From contig OZ024720.1 in NCBI GenBank assembly GCA_964016875.1, positions 24,431,742 to 24,495,741 on the forward strand: a DNA stretch of 64,000 nucleotides. The letters are read 5' to 3'. The notes below the pieces were generated by a model. The model did no database searches, had not been told where the DNA came from, and saw only the letters and a list, made by a program, of their open reading frames with translations. The translations under genes and the position numbers were made by a program. Positions within the stretch are counted from its first letter, which is position 1. Each line of letters starts with the position of its first letter. Source of the stretch: Fallopia convolvulus (lineage: Eukaryota > Streptophyta > Magnoliopsida > Caryophyllales > Polygonaceae). Shown in pieces: positions 22,047 to 34,855 of the stretch.

Positions 22047-23603
22047 AAATACCTCATACTTAGACTTGCTTCTCCTCAAGCAATAAACAAGCCATGAACC
22101 ACAACCAACAACACATATATCAAGTCAATGCCTTTATCAAAAAGCAACATCAAAGCACAAGTAGAAATAAATAGAAAAGTGAATCTAATATCATCACACA
22201 TATATGAGCAACCTCAAGCAAAAGCAACTAAAAATCCAACCTCACCAGGGTAATGTGTTTCACTCAACTCTCAAGTGTTTAGGCTTATAATAACAACTCT
22301 CATCTCAATCCAATATACAAACATCAACATAGTCATTGGTACTTATATCACCAAACTCTCCACCCAAGATATCAAAACACATAAAAATCATCAAGAGAAC
22401 TTAGGCTCAATGAAAAACTTCATAGAAGCTTCCATTCGGCCGGGTTGTACTAGGGCTTAATAAAGACATTAAGGCGTGGAAATATTTTGGCTATGTGGTG
22501 CTAATAATATCCGGAAATCAAAGACTCTTAAAAACTCACATATATATCCAAAACTCTCATAACAAGAACATACCAAACTCACTCTCATTATGAACTTTTT
22601 TCTATCACCCTTGTTAATATCCCAACTAATCTTGCTTACAATAACAAGGAAATTTGGCTCATGCACATTATTCACTATTCAGCTCTTTTTCTTTCGGATT
22701 TTTCGTGATCTTTCTTTTTTTTTTCGAGGGGGCTCGGTACCGACCTTTCTGGGTTCGGTAACGACTCTGCATTCTTCCTTCTTTTTATTCACTTATTTTG
22801 TAAGTGCATTTAGGGAATCAAACTCCTTTTACATGACAAACTGCAAGATTCTTAATTTTCCCAACCCAATATTACCCCACACATGAACCAAACAACTCAC
22901 TCAACAAAACAATCACAATAACCAACACTAAGTCCTAATCCCCGGATAGGGTCAAGCTGATATCGGCTAGGGAAAAATTTTGTGGAGCTAAAAATAAAAG
23001 GCTTTAGGCTCAAATTGGCTTCAAAAAAGGATATTGATAAGGGTGGATATGGATTAATAAGGCTTATGAAAAATAAGTTCTCCATCATCTGATTTCACAT
23101 TCAATGAACTAATTTCTCATATAGGTCTCAAGTAATAGATAACCTTATCAATGGCAAGAGATAATATGCATAAGGAGAGTAAATCACACAAGAAAAGAAG
23201 AGAGATTTTTTATGTTCTCCCTATAATGCCAAAAATAACTCACAAGGTAATTTTTGTTGGATTTCAGTCACTTCTACCAAAGATCATATGTGCTCAATTT
23301 CATCACAAGCTAAATATCCACATAAAAACAAATTTCAACATAATTCAGGCAAAGCTCTCCAAACATGTTATGGAATTACATGATCAAGCAAGTTAAAGCA
23401 TATCATTGGACATCTAAGTGGAATATTATCAATCCTAAAAACACAAACAAAGACACAAAACTGACACAAAACTGAGTTTCCTTTTCCATACCCCATACTT
23501 AAACCAAACAGTGTCCTCACTGTTTAAAACAAAGAAATAAAGAGGATAAAGAAAAGGGAACTGACTAAATAAAACTGAACCTATTTGAAACATTGATAAC
23601 TTG
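22047..23603 (-). other. PPT and 3' noncoding region of element C
   Basis: Starts with the complement of the PPT (aaaatacctcatacttagac). It contains the block shared with A, B and D (22400-23420), one motif pair (near 22736 and 22756) and the complement of the gaggacactgtttggtttaa phrase (about 23500-23525). No gene is supported. Confidence 0.7.
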
Positions 23604-23608
23604 AGGAA

Positions 23609-25012
23609 TGTTGAAAGGGTTTCTTGACAATAAATAAATTTATATCAAGACCCCGCTGAGTACAGGGAGGTCAGGTTCGTCCACGGGAATTAGAAGTATC
23701 TAAATCTAGCTATTAATCCTAACAAAAATAAAACAAAACAAAGCAAACACACGTAGTAGGTGCTCAGCACCGACCCACTTTAGGTCGTCTCCGACCTATC
23801 CGGGTAATAAATAAAATCCGAAAAATCAAATTAAAAGAGATCTAGAGCAAAGGATTCACCACAACAAGCTATGCATGCAAACATGAATCAAAATTAACCA
23901 AAAATAATCCCAAGAATGACTTTCGTCATGAATAATCAAGCACAAATCCTAACTTTCGTAAAGATATAAACTTGCAACCCTACTTGTTTTCTAAAGGTTT
24001 TAACTTTCGTTTTCACCCAAATAGTATCCAAATTCACAATTGAATCTTCCGATCCAATTATAAACATGAACATGCCTTAACTTTCGATCCAATTAAAGGA
24101 TAGAGATTAAAAGGGATGGTTTATTCAAAGATTCATGTCTTAATCATGCACAACTCGTCGAGTTTCACCCCAACCCTAGAAAAATAGACTACTCACGATC
24201 CATGGCACAATCAAAAACCATAAATAAAAGAGAAGACATAATTCAAAACCAAACAAACCTCAATTAAAAAGGCCACTTACAAAATCTCAAACAAACCTCC
24301 AAGTCTCCCTTAAAATTGTCCAAGAGCTTGGAATCAAAGTTAACCTGGAAAACAGACTTGCAACTTGTTCCGTCTCTCCAAAATAACGTCTCTCCAAAAG
24401 CCTCCCTCCAAAATAAACCCTAAAAGAACCTTATATAATAGTGGGAATATCTTCATAAGGAAACTAAATTCTATCTTAAAAAGGCCCATAAATAAAACAT
24501 TTATTAAAACCTAACTTAAGGCGCAAGTTTAATTCCGCTAGACACGGAGGTGGTCGTCTTCGACCTAGAGTAGGTCGTCACCGACCTAGGCAGCACTTGT
24601 TTTCTTCACTTCATTCCTCAAAACTTGCTCCAAAGCTTGGTTCTTCTTCAATGTTCCTTCTTTAATCGCTCTTGGCCTTCTAAGACTTCCTTTAGCTCCT
24701 TCTTAAAGCACCTTCATTTTGAAATCTTCACCTTGGAATCATCAAACCTTCAAATGCAATCGACTCTCGCCCTTCTATCAACATCACCACAAGACAATTC
24801 TAACGCCACCTCCTAGAAATCTTGAAAAATCGGGATATCTCTTCCTCAACGCTTCAAACACCTACAAAACACCATCCAAGCTTATGTAGACTCCATATCT
24901 TAAGATAATATGAAAACCTACACAAACGACTCAAGACAACACAATAAACCTAAAAAAGACTCAATCCTAGCTAGAAAACTACCCACAAAAACCAACTAAA
25001 AATACGACATAA
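23609..25012 (-). mobile_element. Solo LTR of a third Athila-like subfamily, inserted in element C
   Basis: A 1404-bp block with perfect TSD aggaa (23604-23608 and 25013-25017). Its left end tgttgaaagggtttcttgac resembles the U5 end of B, C and D (complement). Its right end is cgacataa, so the terminal TG of the LTR has become TT. Element D has the uninterrupted site (near 56090-56105), confirming the insertion. Its paired motif keeps the TCG/CGA arms and 21-bp spacing with different cores (gtcttc 24556, gtcacc 24577; gtctcc near 23788). ORFs inside are chance. Confidence 0.88.
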
Positions 25013-25276
25013 AGGAATTTGCTAAAATTTTCTTTCTCGATTGGGGTCAGTACCGACCCTGAGGGAATCGTTACCGAGCTTGTCGTATGTCCACCGAATT
25101 TCTTCGTTGTTGCTCTTGTACCGAGTGCATTGATTTTTTCCTACTTAGCACTTCTTCTTCTTGTACCTGAGTCACTTTAGAAAAACTTCTATCCCTACTA
25201 TACTAATCTAACATAAAAATAAGTCAAATGATAGCTTGCAAAAAGATCTAGGAAACTGAAAACTTAAAACGAAAAC

Positions 25277-25330
25277 AAAAAGCGGGTTGCCTCTCGTAAG
25301 CGCTATTTTTAACATCGTTAGCCCGACGAA
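25277..25330 (-). other. Conserved post-ORF stem-loop element (element C)
   Basis: Complement of the block in B, with agcgggttgcctctcgtaag. One arm is changed (ctctcg for ctcccg), so the small stem is weakened in this decayed copy. It lies about 20 bp downstream of the ORF end. Confidence 0.65.
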
Positions 25331-25345
25331 CTTGTCTTAGCTTAC

Positions 25346-27220
25346 CTAGGGCGGCTACCATCCAGTATCGAAGGGATCATAAGAAACCCCATACTTAGCC
25401 TGAAAAATATCATAGCTTCTTTCAAAACTATCCGACCCTCTATCATCAATAAGAATGCTTGGTAATCCTACAACAGGGTTAGTATAATCCGAAAACCAAG
25501 GAGGTTTTGACTCCTTCATAGAACTAATAGTAGGATGTAAAATAGAACAAGGATATAAGAATGGATCATAACCAGAATTGAATGGATAAGACCAAGAAAA
25601 CTCACCAGGGTCATTCGGGAAGTGGTTCGTTACCGAAGTGTAGGGGGTCGTTAACGATCCTTATGGATCTAGAAGTGGCGCAGTACCGGGCTTGAATCCA
25701 CTTCTCACCTTGTTTTGCTTCAGATAAGGGTCGTTATCGACCCATGGGGATCGGTAGGATCCTTGATAGGCGTGTCTCCATTCAATTTTTCTGTTTTTTT
25801 GCTCAAAGAGATTTTTGTGCTCAAAGAGGGGTCGTTACCGAGCCATGGTGGGTCGGTAGGCTCCTCAGTACTAATGGGCGAATTGAAGTGAAACTCAACC
25901 TTCTCTTCTCCAATATCAAATGTGAGAAGTCCTTTTCTGACATCTACACGTGCTCCGGCGTTGGCTAAAAATGGTCTGCCTAGAATGATTGGCACTGTAG
26001 GGTCTTCAGGCATATCTAGCACAATGAAGTCGTTTGGGACAAAAACATTTCCAACTTGGACAGGAACATCGTCAACGACTCCAGTTGCTTTTACAAAAGA
26101 TCCATCCGCCATGTAGAGTTTCATCTTGACAGGCTCTGGTGGTCCCATGTTAACCTTGGTCCAGATAGATAATGGTAATAAACTAGCACTGACACCTAGG
26201 TCACATAGAGCTTTAAAACGGTGAGTCCCAATACCAATTGAAATTGCATACTTGGATCACCGAGTTTTTCAGGGAGCCTTATGGAATGAACCTCATTATG
26301 CAGCTCTAAAATATATCTTTTCCTGCTCAAAAAGGCAGACATTTCATTAAGGGCGTCAGTAAATGGAATTGAAATATTTAGCACTTGAAGAACCTTGACA
26401 AACCGTCTAAATTTTCCTTCTGTAACATCACTAGAGTTCTTAATCGGGAAAGGAAGAGTTTTTGGCGGATTTGGGATAGAGAGAAACTCGGATTGAGGCC
26501 TGACCGAATCGACAAGAGGGTCGACTAGTGCACAAGAAGGGTCGGTACCGACCTTGGTGGGGTCGGTAACAAACATAGAGTTCGGTTCAGAAGACTTACC
26601 TGGCATGGATGGTGCGTTATCGAACTGGGGAGCTTCGTTAACGACCCTGTTAGGGTCGGTAACGAGCCTGACCGGGGCATCATCTTCGTTGTCGTGCTCA
26701 ATGTCTTTAGGCTTGGCTCGATCTGGCAACTCCTTGCCATTTTTGAGGTGTATGGCTGCAATTTGTCCTCTCGGGTTCTCTTCGGGTCGACTCGAAAGTT
26801 GCCCTTGAAGTCTTGGAATCCGTGCAGCTAGATTACAAAGTTGTGAGTCAACGCTCTTCTTCCAAATATCAAACTCTTCCCTCCGTTTCATTTGATAATT
26901 GAGGTTAGCTTAGATGGCGTCTCTAGATATTCCGAGGGTTTGTAAGGTGGAACTCTCTGTTCTTGCTGAGGAAGTTGGCTCCCTTGGCCATATGCATAAT
27001 TGCCCTAGGTGGGCTTATTGTAATTCCTCCATGCATAAAAAGTATCACCTTGGTTTCTATATGGACCCCTCATGTAATTTGCTTTTTCATATTCCTCAGC
27101 AGCTATGGTTTCCCTTTCTCTCTGGATCTCCTCTATCTCTGAACAAAGTTCATTAATCTGCTTAGCTAGTTCTTCATGTGTAGCCATGGCTAATTTTGCT
27201 TGACAACCTTCAGCTGGTAT
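25346..27220 (-). pseudogene. Truncated gag-protease ORF of element C, broken
   Basis: The homologue of the B ORF read on the minus strand. The start codon is ATA in place of ATG (27218-27220). The Glu-rich N-terminus runs straight into NYMRGPYRNQ, so the same capsid deletion as in B is present. A 58-bp deletion (near 26910) removes part of the linker present in D. Around 26245 a frameshift separates the linker from the protease. The protease has DLGV in place of DLGA. The last codons contain a TAG in place of Gln (W-stop-PP). The product is not functional. Confidence 0.85.
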
Positions 27221-27558
27221 ACACTGTAAGAAAAAAAAACAAAAACGAAATCAAAAAGCAAAAAGCAAAAACGGGGTCTCAGACAGGGTCGGTAACGAAC
27301 CTAGGGGGTCGTTAACGAGCCTAGAGTGATCCCGTAAAAACCAAAACTAAAAAGAAAGAAACAACTACCTGTCGACAAGGTCGTTACCGAGCTTGGGTAG
27401 GGTCGGTAACGACTCGACAATGACCTAGAAAATAAATAGAAAAAACACAGAAAACTTGGTTGCCTAGCAGGGTAGGTACCGACCCTGGGGTGGTCGTTTC
27501 CGACTCGGCGGAATCCCAAAAAAATGAAAAAAGAACAAAACATGGCACTATTGAAATC
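27221..27558 (-). other. Leader of element C
   Basis: Corresponds to 8349-8685 of B. It holds several TCG-core-CGA copies (about 27288, 27309, 27382, 27403, 27477, 27498). No gene. Confidence 0.6.
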
Positions 27559-27576
27559 TCCCCAGCAACGGCGCCA
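27559..27576 (-). other. Primer-binding site, tRNA-Asp type (element C)
   Basis: Complement reads tggcgccgttgctgggga, one mismatch to the tRNA-Asp 3' end. It lies 3 bp from the LTR. Confidence 0.9.
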
Positions 27577-27579
27577 ATT

Positions 27580-28866
27580 TGTTGGGAGGGTTTCTTGACA
27601 ACAAATAAATTTATATCAAGACCACGCTGAGTATAGCAGAGTCAGGTTCATCCGCAGGGAGAAAGTCAGTATCAAGTTTTGTAACTTATTACGCAAGTAA
27701 TCAAACAAAGCAAGGGGTTTTAACAAGAGAGAGAGAGATTCTAAGGTAAAGGTGTCACCACAACAACAATTATGCACGCCAAACGCTTATGAAACATAAA
27801 GATCATGCTTTTATCGCATAAAGGTGTCAACTTTCGTTAAATAAAGTAAGTAAATCAATCAACTTTCGCTAAATTAATAAACTTACTATCTAACCTCTTC
27901 TACTTCAACTAGGATAGATATGCTTTCGCATCAAATACCCTAATTTTACTATTCTGATTGAAGGTTTATGCTTTCGCTTCAACTACGAACGAGAAATTCC
28001 CTTCAACTTTCGTTTCTAGGATTAAGGACAAGAGAATAGATTCATGCAATAAAAACAATCAAGACATGATCATAAACAAGCATGCACAACCATTGTTGGG
28101 TTTAACCCCAACCTTAGAGAGAGAGAGAGACTACTCACTAAGCATAATAATTGAAAACATAACCATTGAATTAATAAAGAAAAAGCTTACGACTTTGAAT
28201 TCAAAACAATAGTTCTTCTCCACAAACACGTCTCCTTCTCTCGCCTCCTCTCAATCGTCTTCTCTCCTCCTCCTCCTCTAACTTTAATGATAAGAAAACC
28301 TAAGAGGGGACAAGTGTATTTATAGAGAAACTATTTTATCTTAAATCTATCTCTAAGGAAATAAATCTTCTAATAAGATATCCCTTCTATCTATCTAATA
28401 AAATAAAAGGAAACAAGATAGAAGCCTTTAAATGCTCCGACTCGGATCTCTGCTGCGTCTCGGGATGACTCGTTAACGACATTGTCAAGGTCGTTAACAA
28501 CCTATTCAGCACTTCGAACAACTTTGAGTAAAACTTGCGTATATGATTTGTTACAACTCCGTTTGACTCGATTATTTTTCCTATGTTCTTGTAATGAATT
28601 TATCTATCTCTTTCCAAGCTCAAACTTGATCTTCAATAACTTTACTTGAGCGCTTAATATTCATCTTCTCTTCATGCTTGAGTGCTATCTTCACAAGTTT
28701 TCCTCCTTTCTTAAAAAATGCTCCAAATAGCTTTTAAAAACCTACAAAACACTACCAAAGCTTATGTAGACTCCATATCTTAAGGAAATACAAAAACCTA
28801 CATAAACGACTCAAAACAACACACCAAAAACACACCCTAAAAACATGACTAAAAAGGCGGACATTA
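27580..28866 (-). repeat. 5' LTR of element C
   Basis: A 1287-bp LTR. The terminal TGATG of the family reads TAATG here (plus strand acatta at 28861-28866). TATA box complement at 28317-28324. The next 5 bp, ggagc, begin the hAT sequence. Confidence 0.92.
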
Positions 28867-29272
28867 GGAGCCCTCCCCAGTCGCTTGAGCCGTGTCGCTA
28901 GGAGCCACGATAGTCGCCAGGAGATGACTCGATAGTCGCCGGGAGCCGCGTCGCCAGTAACGTCGTACGTCACCCTCGCCAGTCGTGAGCCTCCTTTCTT
29001 TCTCACTTTTACTTGGAGCTCGCTACACGTCAATCGTGAGTTCTCGCCCTCGTCAGCGGACATCAAGGAACTATGAAGGTTTTCATAGTTCTCGCCTGTC
29101 ACCACAATGTAATATGTATGAACTATGAAGGTTGTTCAACGGGTTTACGGGTCAAACTAGTTGACCCCTGACCCGAACAATAAACACGTAACCCGTTTTA
29201 CGGGTTACCGGTCGGGTCACGGTACCACATTTTTTTTTACGGGTCATTGGGTCTACCCGTTGGACAGCCCTA
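28867..29272. mobile_element. Right half of a hAT-type element
   Basis: The sequence ends acccgttggacagccctaa-type; the complement of its last 18 bases is TAGGGCTGTCCAACGGGT, a hAT-like terminal inverted repeat, identical to the left end at 52993. It is followed by the 8-bp acggggat (29273-29280). Subterminal cgggtta repeats are frequent. No transposase is present, so it is a non-autonomous copy. It is cut by element C with pentamer ggagc (28867-28871) at the break. Confidence 0.8.
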
Positions 29273-31887
29273 ACGGGGATAATATCAAGCCAATCAGCAC
29301 ATTCTACATTAAGAAATCAATACCGATCGAATAAAACTATAAATTCGAACCTAGAAACCGAATGCCACATTATGGAGTGACATTTACCAAGGAAATTTCA
29401 CCGAACACTTGGCGTGCAATGTTAGATCACAAGTCATTTAAAAGGCAAAAGGAGCAAAAACAAGTGAACTTTAAAGACATCTAGGCATAAGCATAAAGAA
29501 TTAGGATAGTATCAAGTCAATAAGCACATTTTGCACTACAAAATCAAGACGTATCGAATAAAAGCATAAATTCGAACCTAGAAACCAAATGCCACATTTA
29601 GGAGTGACTTTTAGATGGACATTTCATCAAATACTCGGCGTCAATGTTAGATCACAAGTCAATTTTTATGGCAAAAGGAGAAAAAACAAGTGAAATTTAA
29701 AGACATCTAGGCATAAGCAAAAAGAATGAGAATAGTATCAAGCCAATAAGCACACTTTGCACTACAAAATCAAGACTTATCGAAAAAAAGCATAAATTAG
29801 AATCTAGAAACCGAATGCCACATTTACGAGTGTCATTTACATGGACATTTCATCCAACACTCTGCGTGCAATGTTAAATCACAAGTCCATTTTTAAAAGC
29901 AAAAGGAGAAAAAACGTGCAAACTTTAAAGCCATCTAGGCATGAGAATAATGAATGAGGATAGTATCAAGCCAATAAGCAGATTTTGCACTACAAAAACA
30001 AGATTGATCGAATAAAAGCATAAATTCGAACCTAGTAACCAAATGTCACATTTAGGAGTGTCATTTACATGGACATTTCATCGAACACTTGGCGTGAAAT
30101 GTTAGATTACAAGTCATTTTAAAGGCAAAAGGAGAAAAAACAAGTGAACTTTAAAGACATCTAGGCATAAGCATAAAGAATGAGGATAATATCAAGCCAA
30201 TAAGCACATTCTTCACTACTAAATCAAGACCCATCGAATAAAAGAATAAATTCGAACTTAGAAACCGAATGCCACATTAAGGAGTGACATTTACATGGAC
30301 ATTTCATTGAATACTTTGTGTGCAATAATAGATCACAAGTCATTTGATAAGCACATTCTGCACTATAAAATCAAGAAGAATCGAATAAGAGCATAAAGTC
30401 GATCCTAGAAACCGAAAGTCACATTTAGGAGTGACATTTACATGACCATTTCATCGAACACTTGGCGTACAATGTTAGATCACAAGTCATTTTAAAGGAA
30501 AAAGGAGAAGACACAAGTGAACTTTAAACACATCTAGCCATAAGAATCAAGAATGAGGATAATATCAAGAAAATAAGCACATTGTGCACTACAAAATCAA
30601 GACGTATCGAACAAAAGCATAAATTCGTACCTAGAAACCGAATGCCACATTTAGGGGTTACATTTACATGGACATTTCATCGAACACTTGGCATGCAATG
30701 TTAGATCAATGGTCATTTTAAAGGCAAAAGGAGAAAAGCAAGTGAACTTTAAAGACATCTCGACAAAGCACAAAGAATAAGGATATTTTAAAGTCAATAA
30801 GCACATTCTACACTACAAATGCAAGACGTATCGAATAAAAGAATAAATTCGAACCTAGAAACCGAATGTCACATTTAGGAGTAACAAGTAATCTTTAAAA
30901 ACATCTAGGCGTACAATGTTAGATCAGAAGTCATTTAAAAGGCATAAGAAGAAGAAACAAGTGATCTTTAAAGACATCTAGGCATAAGCATAAAGAATGA
31001 GGATAATATCAAGTAAATAAGCATATTCTCCACTACAAAATCAAGAACAATCGAATAAAAGCATAAATTCGAACCTAGAAACCGAATGCCACAATTAGGA
31101 GTCACATTTACATGGACATTTCATCGAACACTTGGCGTGCAATGTTAGATCACAAGTCATTTTAAAGTTAAAAGGAGAAAAAACAAGTGATCTTTAAAGA
31201 CATCTAGGCATAAGCATAAAGAATGAGGATGGTATCACTCCAATAAGTATATTCTGCACTACAAAATCAAGACGTATCGAATAAAAGCATAAATTCCAAC
31301 CTAGAAACCGAATGCCACATTTAGGAGTGACCTTTACATGGACATTCCATCGAGCACATGGTGTGCAATGTTAGATCACAAGTCATTTTAAAGGCAAAAG
31401 GAGAAAAAACAATTAATCTTCAAAGACATCTAGGCATAAGCACAAAGAATGAGGATAGTATCAAGCTAATAAGCACATTTTGCACTACGAAATCAGGTGG
31501 TATCGAATAAAAGCATAAATTCAAACCTAGAAACTGAATGCCACATTTAGGAGTGTCATTTACATGGACATTTCATCGAACACTTGGTGTGAAATGTTAG
31601 ATCACAAGTCATTTTAAAGGCAAAAGGAGAAAAAACAAGTGAACATTAAAGACATCAAGGCATAAGCATAAAGAATGAGAATAATATCAAGACAATAAGA
31701 TCATTCTTCTCTACAACATCAAGACTAATCGAACAAAAGCATAAATTCATACCTAGTTTCCGAATGCCACATTTAGGAGTGAAATTTACATGGACATTTC
31801 ATCGAACACTTGGCGTGCTATGTTAGACCACAAGTCTATTTTGAAAGGTAAAAGGACAAAACACAAGTGAACTTTAGAGACATCTAG
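29273..31887. repeat. Satellite array, block 1 (about 226-bp monomer)
   Basis: Tandem units such as gacatctaggcataagcata recur at 29481, 29707, 29935 and 30161 (spacing 226, 228 and 226). Units vary by substitutions and some are shortened (next after 30161 is at 30534). The sequence is AT-rich and has no coding potential. The last 5 bp (tctag, 31883-31887) are the Tekay TSD. Confidence 0.93.
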
Positions 31888-32894
31888 TGTAATATTCGAG
31901 AATATTATAATATTTTATTATGAATTTTAGAAAATTATATTTTAAAAAAAAGTTTTAAACTTAAAAATAATTAATAATTATTTCAGGGTAAAGTTTGTAG
32001 TAAAGGAGATTTGAGAGTAAAAAGTGCAATTTTGTATAAGCTTTTGTCGACTTTGTAAACCGACATGCCTGGTTTACATGCCTACGCATATAAATTGTAA
32101 TCTTTGTTGATCTTCAAACATAATTACGTATACCATTAAAAAAAAGAAAGAGAGCAAGATTAAAGCAAAGCAAGAGAGAAAGAAACGAGAGGAGAGGAAA
32201 CTTAAAGTTGTGTTGTTTTGATCTCGTTTGGTAGCAGATCTTTTCTATCGGGTTCTAATCTTAAAGTACAAGCGTGGTTTGGTAAGTTTTAATTAGTTAA
32301 TGGTTTCTTTAGATTATACTAAATTTTCCAGATCTAGATCTACAATTGATTTTGATTTGAAAATCAGTCAATTTATAATTCTCACAGTTGTGTTGTTTTG
32401 ATCTCGTTTGGAAGTGGATTTTTGGAAGTGTTTTTGGAAGTGGATTTATATTCGGTAAAAGATTTATATTCTCACATGGTAGCTGACCCTTCAGGGACTT
32501 TTTTTTTTAGTTTCAGGTAAAGACAAGGGACACATGATGGAACCTCGGCCGGATGATGAAACATGTCGTTGAAGGCCGTGTCATTAGGTTGGGTTCGGTT
32601 GGGAAAAATGGTGGTATACTTTTTGGTATTTTTCGAATAATGTGTTGTTTTGATAAATAAAGGGTAGTGGTATGTTAATGAAATATTCCAGGAAGTGTTG
32701 TAAATTATGTTGTTTTGGGTTTCATGCATGTTTTCCTTACTTGGGTTATATAAATATCGGTTGGATGTTTTATTCATGTTTTCTCGTCATGCCCGAGTTG
32801 CAAGATCCAAGTGAACTCGTTGTCAAACTAGCCTATGTAGTACCTAGTGAGGTCTTCTACCGAGTAGCGCCCGTTGTAAAGACGGGGTGTTACA
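31888..32894 (+). repeat. 5' LTR of the Tekay element
   Basis: 1007 bp, 373 bp shorter than the right LTR, mainly because a block equal to about 38150-38630 is missing. It has an extra segment (about 32040-32095) absent from the right LTR. Confidence 0.92.
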
Positions 32895-32897
32895 AAT

Positions 32898-32909
32898 TGG
32901 TATCAGAGC
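32898..32909 (+). other. Primer-binding site, initiator tRNA-Met type
   Basis: tggtatcagagc starts 3 bp after the LTR and matches the 3' end of plant initiator tRNA-Met, as usual for chromoviruses. Confidence 0.92.
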
Positions 32910-33145
32910 AAGGTTGACAACAAGGGCACATGGAACTAAACAACGAATGTACTCGAGGTCCAACCTAAAACTAAAATCGGTCGGTTATTTCAAATTATTT
33001 CAATGGGGTAGTCATATTGCTTTTGCAACATAGATGACAAGCCTCGACTTTGTCGTCATCAGCCGAAAGACCGTATGTAGACTAGTAAGTTATTTTGTTA
33101 ACTTCAGTTAAAGATAGTTTAAATAGTAAAACATCCGTTTATAGA

Positions 33146-34440
33146 TGGCTCCACAAACTAGAGCTGGAGCAACTAAAGCAGGAAGGAAAGGTAGTGGTAG
33201 AGGACGTGGTAGGGGCCGTGTTGGAATCTGAGAAGAGGCCCTGCAGTGGGAGAGCCACACAAACTTCCTCCTCAAGAGGAGGTTGTTGAGAATGTTGGAA
33301 CTAAGTGACTGATCATCAAAGGGGAAAGGTTTTGGTTGTTGGGAACGGGCTCCCTGCTAATGGAGTCAACGATAGGGCATATGGGGAAGTACGTGGGCCA
33401 GCTCAGGTGCCACTAGTTGAGTTACCACCAAAGACGACTACTATTATCCGAGCTACACTTTCCGAGCTATTACAAAATCTGGTAAGTATTGGATTTTTGC
33501 CTAATCATAATGCAACCAATTCTGGCTATCAAGGGGCTGAGGTTAGGGCACTAAGACTAGTTTTTTCACAACTGGTTCAGTTAGGGAGACCACCACGTAT
33601 TCCAAGGCTAGTAGCGACTGATGACATGACTGAGCAAGGAAGGGGATATAGCGAGCCTCTTCCTGATAAGTGGCTTGCAGAATTTAGGAAGACTAGGTAC
33701 CGAACTTTACTGGGGCTGAAGAAGCTGATGTTGAGGAGTGGTTAAGGAAAGTGGCATCTGCTCTCGACTCTATCTAGGCACCGGAGAACATTATCGTGGG
33801 TGAGACTATCCAAAAGTTTCAACGAGGTTTGTCAGCGGTGCCCAATGCCGCTCCTACAGAGAATCTACGGATTGCAACCTTTCTGAAGCGGTTGCAAGAA
33901 CAACTGCATGCATACGTATCTGGACTTCGACTCAAGACTTTGAAGGAGGTTCAAGATTCTGTTTTAGCTTATTCTATGTCCACTTGGGGCCGGAACAGTT
34001 GAATGTAAAAGCTAGTAGGAATAAGAAGCAGAGGTTGTTTGCTCCATCATACTCTAGGAGAGATAATCGTTCGGTTGTGTCAACAAAACCAATCTGGATT
34101 TCACTCACAAGGTCGTCAAGACCAACCTCAACAAAGTTAGTTTACTGGAGGGTTGAGGGAGTGCTTCAACTGTGGAGACACTAGTCATATGAGGAATTAG
34201 TGTCGGAAACTAGTTCGTAGTTGTTTTATATGTGGGAAGCCAAGCCACTTACAAAAATATTGTAAGGTTGGAACACCATCACAGGGATCTTCGCCGGGGT
34301 CAGTGAACCAAGGGATTCGTCGTCAGTTCCAGCAGACTCAACATGCACCAAGCCAGAGTAGAGGTCGTGGTGCGGGAGCTAGCACTACCGGGGCAACCAG
34401 CCTCGGGTATTTGAGATGAGAAAGCCTGATGCCTTGAATG
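33146..34440 (+). pseudogene. Tekay gag, broken
   Basis: An ATG at 33146 starts APQTRAGATKAGRKGSGRGR, a typical Arg/Gly-rich start, with a stop after about 30 codons. Pieces in different frames follow: FTGAEEADVEEWLRKV (about 33703-33750) and the stretch from 33796 to 34002. The capsid core with its Trp-rich part is missing. Two zinc knuckles are still visible at about 34155-34265: CFNCGDTSHMRN-stop-C and CFICGKPSHLQKYC. They would have bound element RNA. Confidence 0.85.
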
Positions 34441-34479
34441 CTCCGACTGCCACATGTACGATTTGGATTAAGTCTAAAC

Positions 34480-34855
34480 CTATGAGTTTGATACAGGTGC
34501 TACGCACTCTTTTGTGTCCTCTACATGTGTTGATAGACTAGGGTTGACTTGCTCGGAAGGTACATCCTTTATCGTGGGATTGCCCGATGGTAGTAAGGTG
34601 AGAGGAAATAGAGAAATACTTCATTGCCCTATTAGGATTGGGGATAGAGATTGGTTTGCAGACTTTATTGTGATTCAGTTGTCGCCTAGTGATGATGTTA
34701 ATTTGGGGATGGACTGGATGAGACGTTATAAAGCAGTATTAGATGCACATAGGGGTACAGTCACTGTGACTGCAAATGATGGGACAATACATGTATGTCA
34801 AGATCCAGAGCAGGAGGGTCCAGGATCAGTGATCACTATGGTGGAAGTCGCTTAG
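34480..34855 (+). pseudogene. Tekay aspartic protease
   Basis: The active site FDTGATHSF is at about 34485-34512. The domain continues to GMDWMRRY and ends in a TAG at 34853-34855. The domain body is open from 34514. It would have cleaved the polyprotein. Confidence 0.85.

Larger units (their letters stand above)
21230..28866 (-). mobile_element. Element C: decayed copy of the B-type non-autonomous Athila family (left LTR cut by A)
   Basis: In minus orientation the order is LTR (28866-27580), tRNA-Asp PBS, leader, truncated gag-protease, stem-loop block, 3' noncoding region, PPT and LTR (22046-21230, remainder left of element A outside the window). The right end is followed by ggagc (28867-28871). 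The same pentamer precedes element D. The internal part is interrupted by a solo LTR at 23609-25012. Confidence 0.9.

Noticed and set aside
24625..24816. Short plus-strand ORF in the solo LTR of C
   Set aside because: Lies within LTR sequence, has no conserved partner and no domain.
28752..29105. 117-codon minus-strand ORF at the C/hAT junction
   Set aside because: It spans two different transposons, so it is an accident of insertion.
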